DNA of 64,000 nt from an uncultured Tenacibaculum sp. (GCA_947496185.1 CANMCD010000015.1:1-64000); one strand, 5' to 3'; shown: positions 7,658 to 17,112, counted from the stretch's first letter. Translations and numbers: made by a program. The notes: a model not told the origin generated them from the letters alone.

Positions 7658-8578
7658 TTAATGTTGTATTTTGGGTTTAAATAAAGGTACCTTTATTGTA
7701 TAAACTTTGCGGCTTTTATTATTTAATTTGGTTTCTCTCAGCCAAGGATTCACAAGTTTTAATTCTTTGTAAGTAACACCCAAATCTTTAGCAAAAGTAG
7801 CAATATTATTTATTGCTGTATCTACTTTTATTTCATAGGTTTTAACAGGATAGTACAAGTCATCATTATCAAATACAAATCCATACTTTTTAGGATGAGA
7901 CAAAATCTCTTTTAAAGCAAGAATTCTGAAAATATACCTAGAAGTTTCTTGATTTAAAAGCAAATCATAATAATCCGTTACTTGTTGTTCCTTTAATCTT
8001 TTTGAAATCCTTCCGTTTCCTGCATTATAAGCTGCTGCTGCCAGAGTCCATGATCCAAATCTATTTTTTGATCTTTTGAGATACTCTGCAGCTACTCGGG
8101 TTGATTTTTCCAAGTTATAACGTTCGTCTACATTTTTATTGACCTCAAGGCCATATTCTCTTCCAGTACTAGGTAAGAAATGCCAATACCCTGCTGCCCC
8201 TTTAGAGGAGGGAATGTTTATTAAGGCGCTTTCAGCAACACACAAGTATTTAAAATCATCAGGTAAATCATATTTTTTAAGTAAAGGTTCTATGATAGGA
8301 AAAAACTTTCTAGCTCTTTTTATCAGTAACAGACCGTTAGATTGCCAATAGGTGTTTACTAGTAGCTCTCTGTCCATTCGTTCTTTGATATCAATCCTGT
8401 CCAAAGGAACAATTTCCCCAGCTAAATCCATTTTAGCAGGCAGCTTTACCGCGCGAATTTCATATTTTTCCGAAACACTTTTTACAATAGGTTCTTTTTC
8501 TTTACCAATGATATTTAATAGGAGCAAGGCACCTAAAATAGTAAAAATACTGGCAAAAAATCTATAAGGTTTTTTCAT
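7658..8578 (-). CDS. Membrane-bound lytic transglycosylase, MltD-like (SLT plus LysM)
   Basis: A 306-residue murein lytic transglycosylase predicted to cleave peptidoglycan glycan strands in the periplasm. It has an N-terminal membrane anchor or signal (about 6-24), an SLT domain (about 95-225) with catalytic Glu E116 in CVAESAL, the GAAGYWHFLPSTGREYGL motif and the AAAAYNAGNGRI motif, and a C-terminal LysM-like region (about 250-300) with VNPWLR. The order SLT then LysM is that of MltD. No lipobox cysteine is seen, so it is probably anchored by the N-terminal helix. It stands 33 bases from the alpha/beta hydrolase gene on the same strand and may share its transcript. Confidence 0.88.
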   Translation of the reverse strand: MKKPYRFFASIFTILGALLLLNIIGKEKEPIVKSVSEKYEIRAVKLPAKMDLAGEIVPLDRIDIKERMDRELLVNTYWQSNGLLLIKRARKFFPIIEPLLKKYDLPDDFKYLCVAESALINIPSSKGAAGYWHFLPSTGREYGLEVNKNVDERYNLEKSTRVAAEYLKRSKNRFGSWTLAAAAYNAGNGRISKRLKEQQVTDYYDLLLNQETSRYIFRILALKEILSHPKKYGFVFDNDDLYYPVKTYEIKVDTAINNIATFAKDLGVTYKELKLVNPWLRETKLNNKSRKVYTIKVPLFKPKIQH

Positions 8579-8611
8579 TTACTTTTCTTTGTGTTGTTTT
8601 CCGATACTAAA

Positions 8612-9271
8612 TTAACAAAAACATTCTTTCTCTAAAACTTTTGATATTTTTTTGGCCCTATTTAATATCATTATGTGTGTGCCATTTTCAATAGTATAGG
8701 TACTTTTAATATTTTCAATAGGAAATACCTCGTCTTTGTCTCCATGAATATGAATTACATTGGCCAACTCATTATGTTGTTTCCAGTGCAAGATATGATG
8801 GATTGCCCATTTTAAATAGTCTTTATCTCTAACCGATAGGTATATTTTATACAATGCAATTCGTTTTTTTAGATAATCATTGAAAAAAAGATATTCATAT
8901 TTTTCAATATTTGCGATTATATGTGTGGGAAACAACTTGTATGCCTTCGTAAGTTGTACAACTTTGAAAAGTTTAGGGAATTCCTTATTACTTTTAATAC
9001 TTGAAATGATGATTACTTTCTTACAAGAAATTTGTTTACTCATTTCTTGAACAATGACACCTCCAAAAGAAACCCCAATTAATATAGGGTTTTCATGGTT
9101 GACTAACATACACATTCTTTGTGCATAGCTTTCAATACTTTCATTAGATGTTGTAGGTAGAAACCAGTGTAAAAAATGTGTTTCAAAATTAGTATTTGAT
9201 AGCGTTATATGCTCAAATATCTTCGAGCTAGCCGCTAAACCGGGCACAAAATATACTGGTTGTTTGTACAT
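8612..9271 (-). CDS. Alpha/beta hydrolase
   Basis: A 219-residue cytoplasmic alpha/beta-hydrolase. The oxyanion region is VYFVPGLAAS, the nucleophile elbow is GVSFGG with S68, the acid lies in HGDKDEVFP and the base in NGTHIMI, so the triad is complete. The cap region is short. Substrate unknown. Its start codon overlaps the stop of the preceding DUF6438-like gene by one base (TAATG on the minus strand), which suggests translational coupling with that gene. Confidence 0.85.
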   Translation of the reverse strand: MYKQPVYFVPGLAASSKIFEHITLSNTNFETHFLHWFLPTTSNESIESYAQRMCMLVNHENPILIGVSFGGVIVQEMSKQISCKKVIIISSIKSNKEFPKLFKVVQLTKAYKLFPTHIIANIEKYEYLFFNDYLKKRIALYKIYLSVRDKDYLKWAIHHILHWKQHNELANVIHIHGDKDEVFPIENIKSTYTIENGTHIMILNRAKKISKVLEKECFC

Positions 9272-10014
9272 TATTCAAATAATTTTCTTTTCAGAAGTAG
9301 TTCTTCAATATATTCATGGATAACGATGAGTTCATCGGGAATATTTTTCCATAAACGAATTTTGATTTGCTTGTTTTTATGACTAATATAAGTACTAGGC
9401 AGATCCATAACTCTAGGGTTATCATAAATATTTTTAAATGTTGAAAAATCCTTTTCACTTATATAGGTATTTAATTGTTCAAATTCTTCTTCTGAAAGTT
9501 TAAACGTTCTTTCACCAAGTTCATTTACAAATTTTATACCATTATAGGTTACTTGTCCAAATTTATCAATGGAAACATCATATACAGGGCAGTCACCAAA
9601 ACAGGCAGTTTTTCGTAAAGAGATTAATTTATTCTTTTCAAATTCGATGAGTTTATCTAATGATTTTTGGCTGTATTTTGTAACTAATTTGAATTCCCCT
9701 GTCCCTTGTAAACGCGGTATCCAAAAGTCTCGTTTTCCAGAGGGAACTTCAATAATTCCAATAGTATTGACAGATTCATTAGAAACACTTTTCCATGTTA
9801 AACCACTATTGGTAATCATTTCTTTTGTACGATCAATATTATGAGTATTAGTAGGTATTACAATAATTTCATTGTCATAGTTTTTTGTTGGAGTTACCGT
9901 ATTTTCATTCTCATTATTGATAGATGAAGGTGTTTTTTCTGGTTGATCTTTTGTTTTTTTAGGCGCCCCACATTTCAGTGCGAATACCATAAAAGTTAAT
10001 AATAAATACTTCAT
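9271..10014 (-). CDS. Probable exported DUF6438-like protein
   Basis: A 247-residue protein with an N-terminal hydrophobic segment and Cys15 (ALKCGAP), which resembles a lipoprotein signal although Lys at the position before Cys is atypical. Residues about 135-240 contain the TACFGDCPVYDVSI motif and the following beta-rich region typical of the DUF6438 family in Bacteroidota; the function of that family is not known. A low-complexity Glu/Asn/Pro/Thr stretch links the signal to the domain. It is first in a two-gene unit with the downstream hydrolase (one-base overlap). Confidence 0.7.
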   Translation of the reverse strand: MKYLLLTFMVFALKCGAPKKTKDQPEKTPSSINNENENTVTPTKNYDNEIIVIPTNTHNIDRTKEMITNSGLTWKSVSNESVNTIGIIEVPSGKRDFWIPRLQGTGEFKLVTKYSQKSLDKLIEFEKNKLISLRKTACFGDCPVYDVSIDKFGQVTYNGIKFVNELGERTFKLSEEEFEQLNTYISEKDFSTFKNIYDNPRVMDLPSTYISHKNKQIKIRLWKNIPDELIVIHEYIEELLLKRKLFE

Positions 10015-10308
10015 TATTTTTGATTTAATTGTTAGTTGTAGTAGTGATAAATGAGTTATGTTTTTACCCTTTGAAGAAGGTCAAACTGTTAATTGGGTTT
10101 TGAAACCTAATTAGGGTTTAAGGTAGGAAAAAAACTTATAAATAAATAGGTTATACTATTTATAAATTTAAAAATCGTATAGAAATAGTCTCTTAGACCA
10201 TGTTTCTTAGATAAAAGAGAATCCAATTGATTTATACAAAATTTTTATTCACAAGTAGTGTTATCGTAAAAAAAGATTTACGATAATTTGTTGAAAATTG
10301 AGATGGTT

Positions 10309-11628
10309 TTAGGTAATAAAATCAAATCTTACGAGCCCATCTTCGTCTATTTTTGTTAGGTTCACTTTGTGTAAAGTATTTACTAATTCAGGATTCCATG
10401 GAGTTTTAACTTTAACATAATTTTCCGTAAAACCATGGATGTATCCTTCTTTATTTTCACTTTCAAATAAAACAGTCAAATTGTTGTTTAATTGACTTTC
10501 ATAGAAAGCACGTCGTTTTTTTACCGACAATCCTCTTAGCATTTTACTTCTTTTTGCTCTAACATTTTTCGGTACTACACCGTCCATTTTTATAGCTTCT
10601 GTATTTGGCCTTTCAGAGTAGGTAAATACATGTAAATAAGAAATATCAAGTTCACTAAGGTAATTATAGGTTTCCAAAAACAACGCTTCTGTTTCTCCAG
10701 GAAAACCGACAATAACATCAACACCAATACAAGCATGTGGCATAACTTCTTTTATTTTTGCGACTCTGTCAGTGTAAATTCTTCGTAGATACCTTCGTTT
10801 CATTCTTTTAAGAAGAACATCGCTACCTGATTGTAATGGAATATGAAAATGAGGAACAAAAGTTTTTGAGTTAGCAACAAAATTAATGGTCTCATTTTTA
10901 AGGAGATTGGGCTCTATAGAAGAAATTCGTAATCTGTGAATTCCTACTACTTCATCTAATGCTTTTACAAGTTCAAGGAAAGTATGTTCATGCTTTTTGT
11001 TACCAAATTCACCTTTTCCGTAATCTCCTATATTAACACCTGTAAGTACGATTTCTTTGATGTTTTTTTTAGAAATTTCTCTAGCGTTATTTAGGACATT
11101 TTCAAGGGTATCACTTCGAGATATACCTCGAGCTAAAGGGATTGTACAGTAGGTACATTTGTAGTCGCACCCGTCTTGAACTTTTAAAAAAGCACGTGTT
11201 CTGTCTCCAATGGAATAAGAACCAACATAAAAATCAGCTTCCTCAATTTCACAAGAATGTACTTCACCAATTTGATTTTTAGTTAGGTCATTTATATAAC
11301 TAGTGACATTAAATTTTTCGGTAGCACCTAGAACGAGATCTACGCCATCTACAGCTGCTAATTCTTTGGGTTTGAGTTGTGCATAACAACCTACACCGAT
11401 GATGAAAGCTTCTTCATTTTGTTTTAAAGCAGACTTTACAATGGTTTTAAAGCGTTTGTCAGCATTATCGGTAACAGAGCATGTATTGATAACATATACA
11501 TCGGCTTTTTCTTCAAAATTTACACGTTCAAACCCCTCATTTACAAAGTCTCTGGCAATGGTAGAGGTCTCCGAGAAATTTAATTTACATCCTAATGTGT
11601 AAAAGGCTACTTTTTTTTCTGCATTCAT
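10309..11628 (-). CDS. mtaB: tRNA (N6-threonylcarbamoyladenosine-37) methylthiotransferase MtaB
   Basis: A 439-residue radical SAM methylthiotransferase that converts t6A37 to ms2t6A37 in ANN-decoding tRNAs. The N-terminal UPF0004 domain has cluster cysteines C14, C50 and C81, and the radical SAM motif CDYKCTYC supplies C154, C158 and C161. The segment TLGCKLNFSE and the C-terminal TRAM-like region fit MtaB rather than MiaB or RimO. The length is normal. It is a single gene flanked by non-coding stretches of about 200-300 bases. Confidence 0.92.
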   Translation of the reverse strand: MNAEKKVAFYTLGCKLNFSETSTIARDFVNEGFERVNFEEKADVYVINTCSVTDNADKRFKTIVKSALKQNEEAFIIGVGCYAQLKPKELAAVDGVDLVLGATEKFNVTSYINDLTKNQIGEVHSCEIEEADFYVGSYSIGDRTRAFLKVQDGCDYKCTYCTIPLARGISRSDTLENVLNNAREISKKNIKEIVLTGVNIGDYGKGEFGNKKHEHTFLELVKALDEVVGIHRLRISSIEPNLLKNETINFVANSKTFVPHFHIPLQSGSDVLLKRMKRRYLRRIYTDRVAKIKEVMPHACIGVDVIVGFPGETEALFLETYNYLSELDISYLHVFTYSERPNTEAIKMDGVVPKNVRAKRSKMLRGLSVKKRRAFYESQLNNNLTVLFESENKEGYIHGFTENYVKVKTPWNPELVNTLHKVNLTKIDEDGLVRFDFIT

Positions 11629-11831
11629 CTTTTCGCTGTCCTTAATAAAAAACTAAAACACTTGGATAAGTCCTTAGTTTTTTAGAAGTTTGTTTTTGTG
11701 TATTTTTTGGTAAAAAAATAGTTTTAGCCAGCAAAAATACTTAAATTAAAATAATTTTTGAAATAGAAAAACAGATACTTGAAGGCTCATTAAATAAAAA
11801 ATAATAGAAAAATAGTATAAGTTCTAATTTT

Positions 11832-12152
11832 ATGATTGAAGATTCTTTAAATCCCCCGTATTACGCTGTTATTTTTTCTTCGCAATTAGTTAATAATAGC
11901 GATGAATATCTTGTGGAAGCAGAAAAAATGGAAAAATTAGCTCAAAAACATGAAGGATATTTGGGTATAGAAGCTGCCAGAAAAGATATAGGAATAACCG
12001 TTTCGTATTGGAAAAATCTAGAAGCAATTGTTGCTTGGAAAAACAATCTTGAGCATGTTAAAGCTAGAGAGAAAGGAAGAGAGTTGTGGTATCAAAAATA
12101 TCAAATTCGTATTTGTAAAGTAGAAAGAGAGTATGGTTTTGAACGAATGTAG
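11832..12152 (+). CDS. Antibiotic biosynthesis monooxygenase-fold protein (ABM/YgiN-like)
   Basis: A 106-residue protein with a dimeric ferredoxin-like ABM fold: the beta-alpha-beta pattern YYAVIFSSQL, EKMEKLAQKHEGYLGIEAAR and VSYWKNLEAIVAWKN is characteristic. Family members include quinol monooxygenases and heme-degrading enzymes, but many have no known activity, and no residue here decides the substrate. It is 20 bases upstream of the DUF4442 gene on the same strand, so the two probably form an operon with the following solute-binding protein. Confidence 0.8.
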   Translation: MIEDSLNPPYYAVIFSSQLVNNSDEYLVEAEKMEKLAQKHEGYLGIEAARKDIGITVSYWKNLEAIVAWKNNLEHVKAREKGRELWYQKYQIRICKVEREYGFERM

Positions 12153-12172
12153 TTCAAACAAAATTAATAATA

Positions 12173-12685
12173 ATGTATGCAGGGCTTATTAAATTTTTAA
12201 AAAGATACATCAAATCATCGACCTTATTTAAATATGGATTTACGCTTTCACCAATGTATAGAAGAACTACGGGTAAAATTTTAGCTGTTTCAGAAGACTT
12301 ACACCGTGTTTCATTAAAAATTCCATTAAGTCTGAAAAATAAAAATTATGTAGGGAGTATATTTGGAGGAAGTTTGTTTGCGGCTACTGATCCTATATAT
12401 ATGATTCAATTGATACAAATATTAGGGGAAAATTATGTAGTTTGGGATAAAGAAACCACCATAAAGTTTAAGAAACCTGCCTTTAAAGATGCTTATGCAG
12501 TTTTTATCTTTGATAGTAATGAAATTGAGGATATAAAGAGTCGAGTTCAGCTTGAAAAAGAAATCAATTTTATAAAAAAACTAAAAATTACAGATAAAGA
12601 AAAAGTAGTAACTTTTTCTGAGGTTCAAAAAACCATTTATGTTGCCGATAAAAACTTTTATAAAAGTAAAAAAAAGAAAAATTAG
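12173..12685 (+). CDS. DUF4442 hotdog-fold protein
   Basis: A 170-residue DUF4442 protein, related to the hotdog thioesterases. The GSIFGGSLFAATDPIYMIQL helix is the family signature, followed by beta strands ending ETTIKFKKPAFKDAYAVF. The acyl substrate is unknown. The C-terminal Lys-rich tail overlaps the first 47 bases of the solute-binding protein gene in another frame. A second, divergent DUF4442 gene lies at 59660-60115. Confidence 0.8.
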   Translation: MYAGLIKFLKRYIKSSTLFKYGFTLSPMYRRTTGKILAVSEDLHRVSLKIPLSLKNKNYVGSIFGGSLFAATDPIYMIQLIQILGENYVVWDKETTIKFKKPAFKDAYAVFIFDSNEIEDIKSRVQLEKEINFIKKLKITDKEKVVTFSEVQKTIYVADKNFYKSKKKKN

Positions 12686-14267
12686 CTTGATAAGCCTCTT
12701 GCTTATCATTACCTTTTCTTGTACTAAAGTTAGTAGTACCTATGAAGATACCCACGTTTTCAGATATAATGAACATGCTAATATAACTTCATTAGATCCT
12801 GCATTTGCAAAAGATCAACGTAATATTTGGCCTGTAAATCAATTGTTTAATGGTTTGGTTAGGTTGGATAAAAAATTAAATGTACAAGCGGATATTGCAA
12901 AAAAATGGATTATTTCTGAAGATGGTAGGCAATATAGCTTTACGCTTAGAAAGGATGTGTTTTTTCATAAAAGTAATGTGTTTGGTATAAAGAAAACAAG
13001 AAAAGTTGTAGCGAAAGATTTTGAATATTCTTTTAAAAGGTTGTTAGATAGTAGGGTTGCATCTCCCGGGAGATGGGTTTTGAAAAATGTAAAAAACTTT
13101 AAAGCGTCTAATGATTCGGTATTTACAATTACTCTAAAGCAACCATTTCCTCCTTTTTTAGGCTTATTGGCAATGAAATATTGTTCGGTAGTTCCCAAAG
13201 AGGCTATCCAATTTTATGGGGATGATTTTCGATCAAATCCTGTAGGTACGGGTCCCTTTCAGTTTAAGCTGTGGGTGGAGAATACGAAGCTAGTTTTACG
13301 TAAAAACCCTATTTATTTTAAAAAAGATAAAGAGGGAAGGAAACTTCCTTATTTAGAAGCGATAGCGATTAGTTTTTTACCAGATAAACAAAGTGAATTT
13401 TTACAGTTTATCCAAGGTAATATAGATTTTATGAAAGGATTAGATGCATCCTATAAAGATTATATTTTAAATACGGATGGAACTTTAAAGAATACGTATT
13501 TGGACAAGATTCGCTTGCAGACAGGAGCTTATTTGAATACAGAGTATTTAGGAGTTTATCTGGGGGGGGAGAACACTCCGTTACATGCCAAAAATATAAG
13601 AAAAGCTATTAATTATGGGTTCGATAGAAGAAAAATGATGAGATTTTTACGAAACGGTATTGGTAGCCCAGCAGTACATGGGGTTATTCCTTCTGGATTG
13701 CCTTCATTTTCAAGTCAAAAAGGCTACGATTATGATCCACAACTTGCTAAAAAATTAATTAAAGAATATAAAGAAGAGACCAATAAAGAAATAATACCTA
13801 TTACGATAAGTACCAATAGTAACTATCTAGATTTATGTGAATTTATCCAAAAAGAGTTACAGAAAATAGGGGTAACAGTTGCGATTGAAGTAATTCCTCC
13901 TTCAACGTTGCGCCAAGGAAAAGCTCATGGTAAGCTCGCAATTTTTAGAGCAAGCTGGATCGCTGATTATCCTGATGCAGAGAATTATTTATCTTTATTT
14001 TATAGTAAAAATTTTGCTCCCAACGGCCCTAATTATACACATTTTCAAAACAAGCATTTCGATAAGTTATATGAAGCATCGGTTAAAGAAGTAAATACAG
14101 GAATAAGACATCGTTTATATCAAAAAATGGATAGTATAATTATTGCTGAAGCCCCTATTATTCCTTTATACTATGATCAGGTAATTCGGTTTTATCAAAA
14201 AAATATTAAAGGGATTGATAATAATCCAATAGACTTATTAGACCTTACTACAGCGTATAAACGTTAA
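12639..14267 (+). CDS. ABC transporter substrate-binding lipoprotein (SBP_bac_5, oligopeptide/nickel type)
   Basis: A 542-residue periplasmic solute-binding lipoprotein. Cys28 in IITFSC is the lipobox cysteine after a basic and hydrophobic leader. The early segment NEHANITSLDPAFA, the SFTLRKDVFFHKS region and the late FRASWIADYPDAENYLSLFY region are typical of the DppA/OppA family. No permease or ATPase gene is adjacent, which is common for such orphan proteins in Bacteroidota. The start at 12639 overlaps the DUF4442 gene by 47 bases; it is the only in-frame ATG that leaves a complete leader. The ligand is probably a peptide but is not determined. Confidence 0.85.
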   Translation: MLPIKTFIKVKKRKISLISLLLIITFSCTKVSSTYEDTHVFRYNEHANITSLDPAFAKDQRNIWPVNQLFNGLVRLDKKLNVQADIAKKWIISEDGRQYSFTLRKDVFFHKSNVFGIKKTRKVVAKDFEYSFKRLLDSRVASPGRWVLKNVKNFKASNDSVFTITLKQPFPPFLGLLAMKYCSVVPKEAIQFYGDDFRSNPVGTGPFQFKLWVENTKLVLRKNPIYFKKDKEGRKLPYLEAIAISFLPDKQSEFLQFIQGNIDFMKGLDASYKDYILNTDGTLKNTYLDKIRLQTGAYLNTEYLGVYLGGENTPLHAKNIRKAINYGFDRRKMMRFLRNGIGSPAVHGVIPSGLPSFSSQKGYDYDPQLAKKLIKEYKEETNKEIIPITISTNSNYLDLCEFIQKELQKIGVTVAIEVIPPSTLRQGKAHGKLAIFRASWIADYPDAENYLSLFYSKNFAPNGPNYTHFQNKHFDKLYEASVKEVNTGIRHRLYQKMDSIIIAEAPIIPLYYDQVIRFYQKNIKGIDNNPIDLLDLTTAYKR

Positions 14268-14289
14268 TACTAATTTTTTTCAATAAAAA

Positions 14290-14329
14290 AAACTCAGGTT
14301 ATGTCAAAGAAAGACAATAACCCGAGTTT
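14290..14329 (-). terminator. Bidirectional terminator between convergent genes
   Basis: A stem of more than 12 bp (14290-14302 with 14317-14329) lies between the stops of the solute-binding gene and the astacin gene. The A-C mismatch on the plus strand becomes a U-G pair on the minus strand, and U-rich sequence follows on the minus side, so it mainly serves the astacin gene. Confidence 0.75.
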
Positions 14330-14352
14330 AATTTAAAGTGTTAGAATTGATA

Positions 14353-15402
14353 TTAATAATAATACCATTGATTATTTCTTGAATAAACCCTTCTCCAGTT
14401 TTTACCATATTGTAAATACCACCATTGATTGTTATGTCTATAAACACGTACATTGTATATGACATACCATTTTCCGTTTTTATATTTTGATGGTTCAGGG
14501 TTTGTATCTGGATCTGGATTTGGGTCGGGATCAGGATTAGTGGTTTTTCCGCCATAAATTTTGGCAACCCCCTGAATGTCTAGGGCTGATAAAGAGTTTT
14601 TTCGGCCAGATAAAAGGCTGCCATCTTTTTTTGTAATAGTTGGTCGTCTATTTGTAGAAAAAGCATACGAACCATAAAGCATTATTGAGTTATAATCAAA
14701 AGGAGTAAAACCTTCTCTTGAACGATGCTTCTGAAAATTATACCCCATACCTGATTGCATATTATTCCAATGGATGGTAATATATTTGTCTCTATCATTT
14801 CTTGTTTGTTCATGATATAAACCTATCGCATGCCCTATTTCATGTATGGCAGCTCCTGTATCACATCCTCTCCCTAAAGAGACAACTTGTCTACCACCTG
14901 TCATACCAACCCATGAACTACAGCCGTCTCCAGGATAAAATTCGAGATAGTTTCCACGTCCTCTACCTTTTACAAACTTTAGGTTTGTTTTACTTTCCCA
15001 ATGTTTGATAGCGTTAGTAACTCGATATTGGTTGGATAACCTGCGGTTAATAGTGTAATAAACGGTATTATTAGGCCATTTCCCCCTTCTTTTACCTACA
15101 GATCTTTTTGCACCTCGTTTTTCTCCTGACTCTAGAATTAAATCGTCCATAGAGTCGTATACTTGATCTTTTGATAGTAAAATGTCTCCTTCCATAACAT
15201 ATTGCCCATCGATATCTGCATATTGAATAGCCATACCGTTTATATAGCCCTGTTTTACTTCTCCTTCTTTTCCTGGAAAAGCTATGAGTTGATTTTCTTG
15301 GGGATTTGTTAGTGAGTCAGATTAGTTAGGTAAGTTTTGATCTTCTTCGTTGCAGCCTATCATTATTGCCATGACTGTAAACGAAATTAATATGTTTTTC
15401 AT
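14353..15402 (-). pseudogene. Astacin-like (M12A) metalloprotease lipoprotein interrupted by an in-frame stop
   Basis: The intact frame would run from ATG 15400-15402 and give 349 residues: a lipoprotein leader with Cys17 (MIGCNEED), a prosegment, then an astacin catalytic domain with HEIGHAIGLYHEQ and Met-turn SIMLYGSY, an Asp/Pro/Asn linker and a C-terminal aromatic-rich segment of about 45 residues. Codon 27 is TAA (15322-15324), just after NLPN, with the same frame continuing on both sides. A shorter ORF from 15234 lacks the signal peptide. The paralog at 15659-16903 has no such stop. This is either a recent nonsense mutation, a sequencing error or an unusual readthrough; the catalytic part shows no further decay. 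Confidence 0.85.
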
Positions 15403-15581
15403 ATAATAAAAGTTAAATTTGGCGCGAAACTATTTTAATTCAATTCAACTAAAATTGCATTTAATGCAATTTTTTAACTTTTATTTCGTGAAGATGTTTG
15501 TGTTTGGTAAAAAAGAGTAAAGGGTGTAGTTGATTTGTAAAATAGTTTTTTTTCTGCAGCGTATTAATAAAAGAAAATAAA

Positions 15582-15620
15582 AAAAGCTCGGGTTATCTTA
15601 AAAAGATAGCCTGAGCTTTT
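15582..15620 (-). terminator. Terminator of astacin-like gene
   Basis: An 18-bp stem with two G-U pairs and a three-base loop, flanked by A and T runs, 39 bases past the stop of the 15659-16903 gene. It also separates that gene from the broken paralog downstream. Confidence 0.85.
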
Positions 15621-15658
15621 TATTATATTAATAAAAAGTTTATTATTCTTCTATTATC

Positions 15659-16903
15659 TTATTTAGTCCATTGCCAAGTACCGTTAACTAAATACACTCT
15701 TACCCATTTTTTACCATGTTTTTTATGCCACCATGCATTGTTTTTACGTAAAACAGTCAATCCGTTAATAACATATGTTTGACCATTTATGTATGGAGGA
15801 GAAGGGTTGGTTATTATTGTAGCTGGAGGAGGTGGGGTTGTTGGAAATACAGGAGGTATGGGAGTTGGTGGGGTTGGTGGTGGAGGGGTTACAGGTGGTG
15901 TGGGTGGGGTTGGTGGTGGAGGTGGTGTAACGGGTGGGGTAGGTGGTGTGGGTGGAGTAGGAGGCGTTGGTGGTGGGGTTGGTGGTGTGGGTGGAGTAGG
16001 AGGCGTTGGTGGTGGTGTTGGTGTACTTCCTCCATAAATTCTAGCTATTCCTGCAATATCTAAACTAGAAAGTTGTCTACTCTGATTGGGTAATGTTCCT
16101 CCCCCTTTTCTAAGAATAGTAGGTTGACGGTTTTTAGAAAAGCCATAAGAACCATAAAGCATGATTGAATTATAATCCCATTCTGTTAAATCTCTCCCAT
16201 CACCATACCTATATTTATTAAAATTATGTTCTTGTCCACTCTGGATATTTTGCCAAAGAATAGTTACATAATTATCCCTGTCTTGTCTTGTTTGTTCATG
16301 AAATAAGCCTATTGCATGACCAAATTCATGGATAGTAACCCCAGTATGACAACCGCCTCCAAGTCCAATTTCTTGATAACCGCCTCTCATTCCTAGAAAA
16401 GAGCTATAACATCCATTTGCTGGAATGATATGAACATAATTACCATTACCTCTGCCATATACAAAACGTAAACTAGTTCTACTTTCAATATGTCTAATTG
16501 CTTCGGTTACCCTTGATTGATTGGGTAAGTTTGAGCTTATGGTGTAGTATACTGTATTGTTAGTCCATTTTGCCCCAATTCTTCCTGCCGATCTTCTCGA
16601 TTTTATTTTTTTTCCTGTACGATAAAGCGATTCTTCTTTTGTTTCAAAAACATCTTCTTTAAGAAAAGCAATATCCCCTTCCATAACATAACGACCATTG
16701 ATCTCTTGATAAGTAATTGGATGACCATCAACAAATCCTTTCTTAACTTCTTCACCTCTTTGACCATGAAAAGCTTCTAGAAGAAATGAAGTATCAACTT
16801 CCGAAATTTGCCGATTAGGGTCTTCAACTAAAGTCTGATCGCCATCACTATTACAGCCAATGAGAACGCTCATTACTGTAAGTAAAGCTAATAGTTTCTT
16901 CAT
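15659..16903 (-). CDS. Astacin-like (M12A) metalloprotease lipoprotein with proline-rich linker
   Basis: A 414-residue zinc protease of the astacin family, predicted to be a cell-surface or periplasmic lipoprotein (Cys17 in VLIGCNSD). The prosegment contains RYVMEGDIAF. The catalytic domain (about 105-290) carries H192-E193-H196-H202 in HEFGHAIGLFHEQ and a Met-turn with M248 and Y250 in SIMLYGSY. A Pro/Thr linker of about 75 residues (294-370) follows, then a C-terminal segment of about 44 residues rich in Trp and Tyr that matches the end of the neighbouring broken astacin. There is no T9SS tail. The substrate is unknown. The pair arose by tandem duplication. Confidence 0.9.
   Translation of the reverse strand: MKKLLALLTVMSVLIGCNSDGDQTLVEDPNRQISEVDTSFLLEAFHGQRGEEVKKGFVDGHPITYQEINGRYVMEGDIAFLKEDVFETKEESLYRTGKKIKSRRSAGRIGAKWTNNTVYYTISSNLPNQSRVTEAIRHIESRTSLRFVYGRGNGNYVHIIPANGCYSSFLGMRGGYQEIGLGGGCHTGVTIHEFGHAIGLFHEQTRQDRDNYVTILWQNIQSGQEHNFNKYRYGDGRDLTEWDYNSIMLYGSYGFSKNRQPTILRKGGGTLPNQSRQLSSLDIAGIARIYGGSTPTPPPTPPTPPTPPTPPPTPPTPPTPPTPPVTPPPPPTPPTPPVTPPPPTPPTPIPPVFPTTPPPPATIITNPSPPYINGQTYVINGLTVLRKNNAWWHKKHGKKWVRVYLVNGTWQWTK
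15794..16024 (-). repeat. Low-complexity Pro/Thr-coding tract
   Basis: On the coding strand this is built from PTPP-like units, with an internal direct repeat of about 40 bases near 15945-16018. It encodes the flexible linker between protease and C-terminal segment, and its copy number is likely to vary by slippage. Long ORFs on the opposite strand here are artefacts of the composition. Confidence 0.85.
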
Positions 16904-17112
16904 GTAATAAAAATTTAAATCCGCTCAAATATACTATTTTTTTAGCGGATAAAATACTATAGTACTTATAATCAACAAATTAGATATGTGTTTTTGTTTT
17001 TTTAATAAAAAAAATAAGGTTTTTTTGTGTTTTCCATAATTAAAAAAGAAACAGCGTATAGTTGAAAATGTAGACGAAGAAATTGAATATATATTAAAAA
17101 AGTATTCGATGC

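Noticed and set aside
15235-15402. Possibility that the astacin gene simply starts at 15234
   Set aside because: The upstream part encodes a perfect lipoprotein leader and a prosegment matching the paralog in the same frame, so the stop codon, not the start, is the anomaly.
15779-16063. Trp/Gly-rich plus-strand frames opposite the Pro/Thr tract
   Set aside because: They exist only because the coding strand is a low-complexity Pro/Thr repeat.
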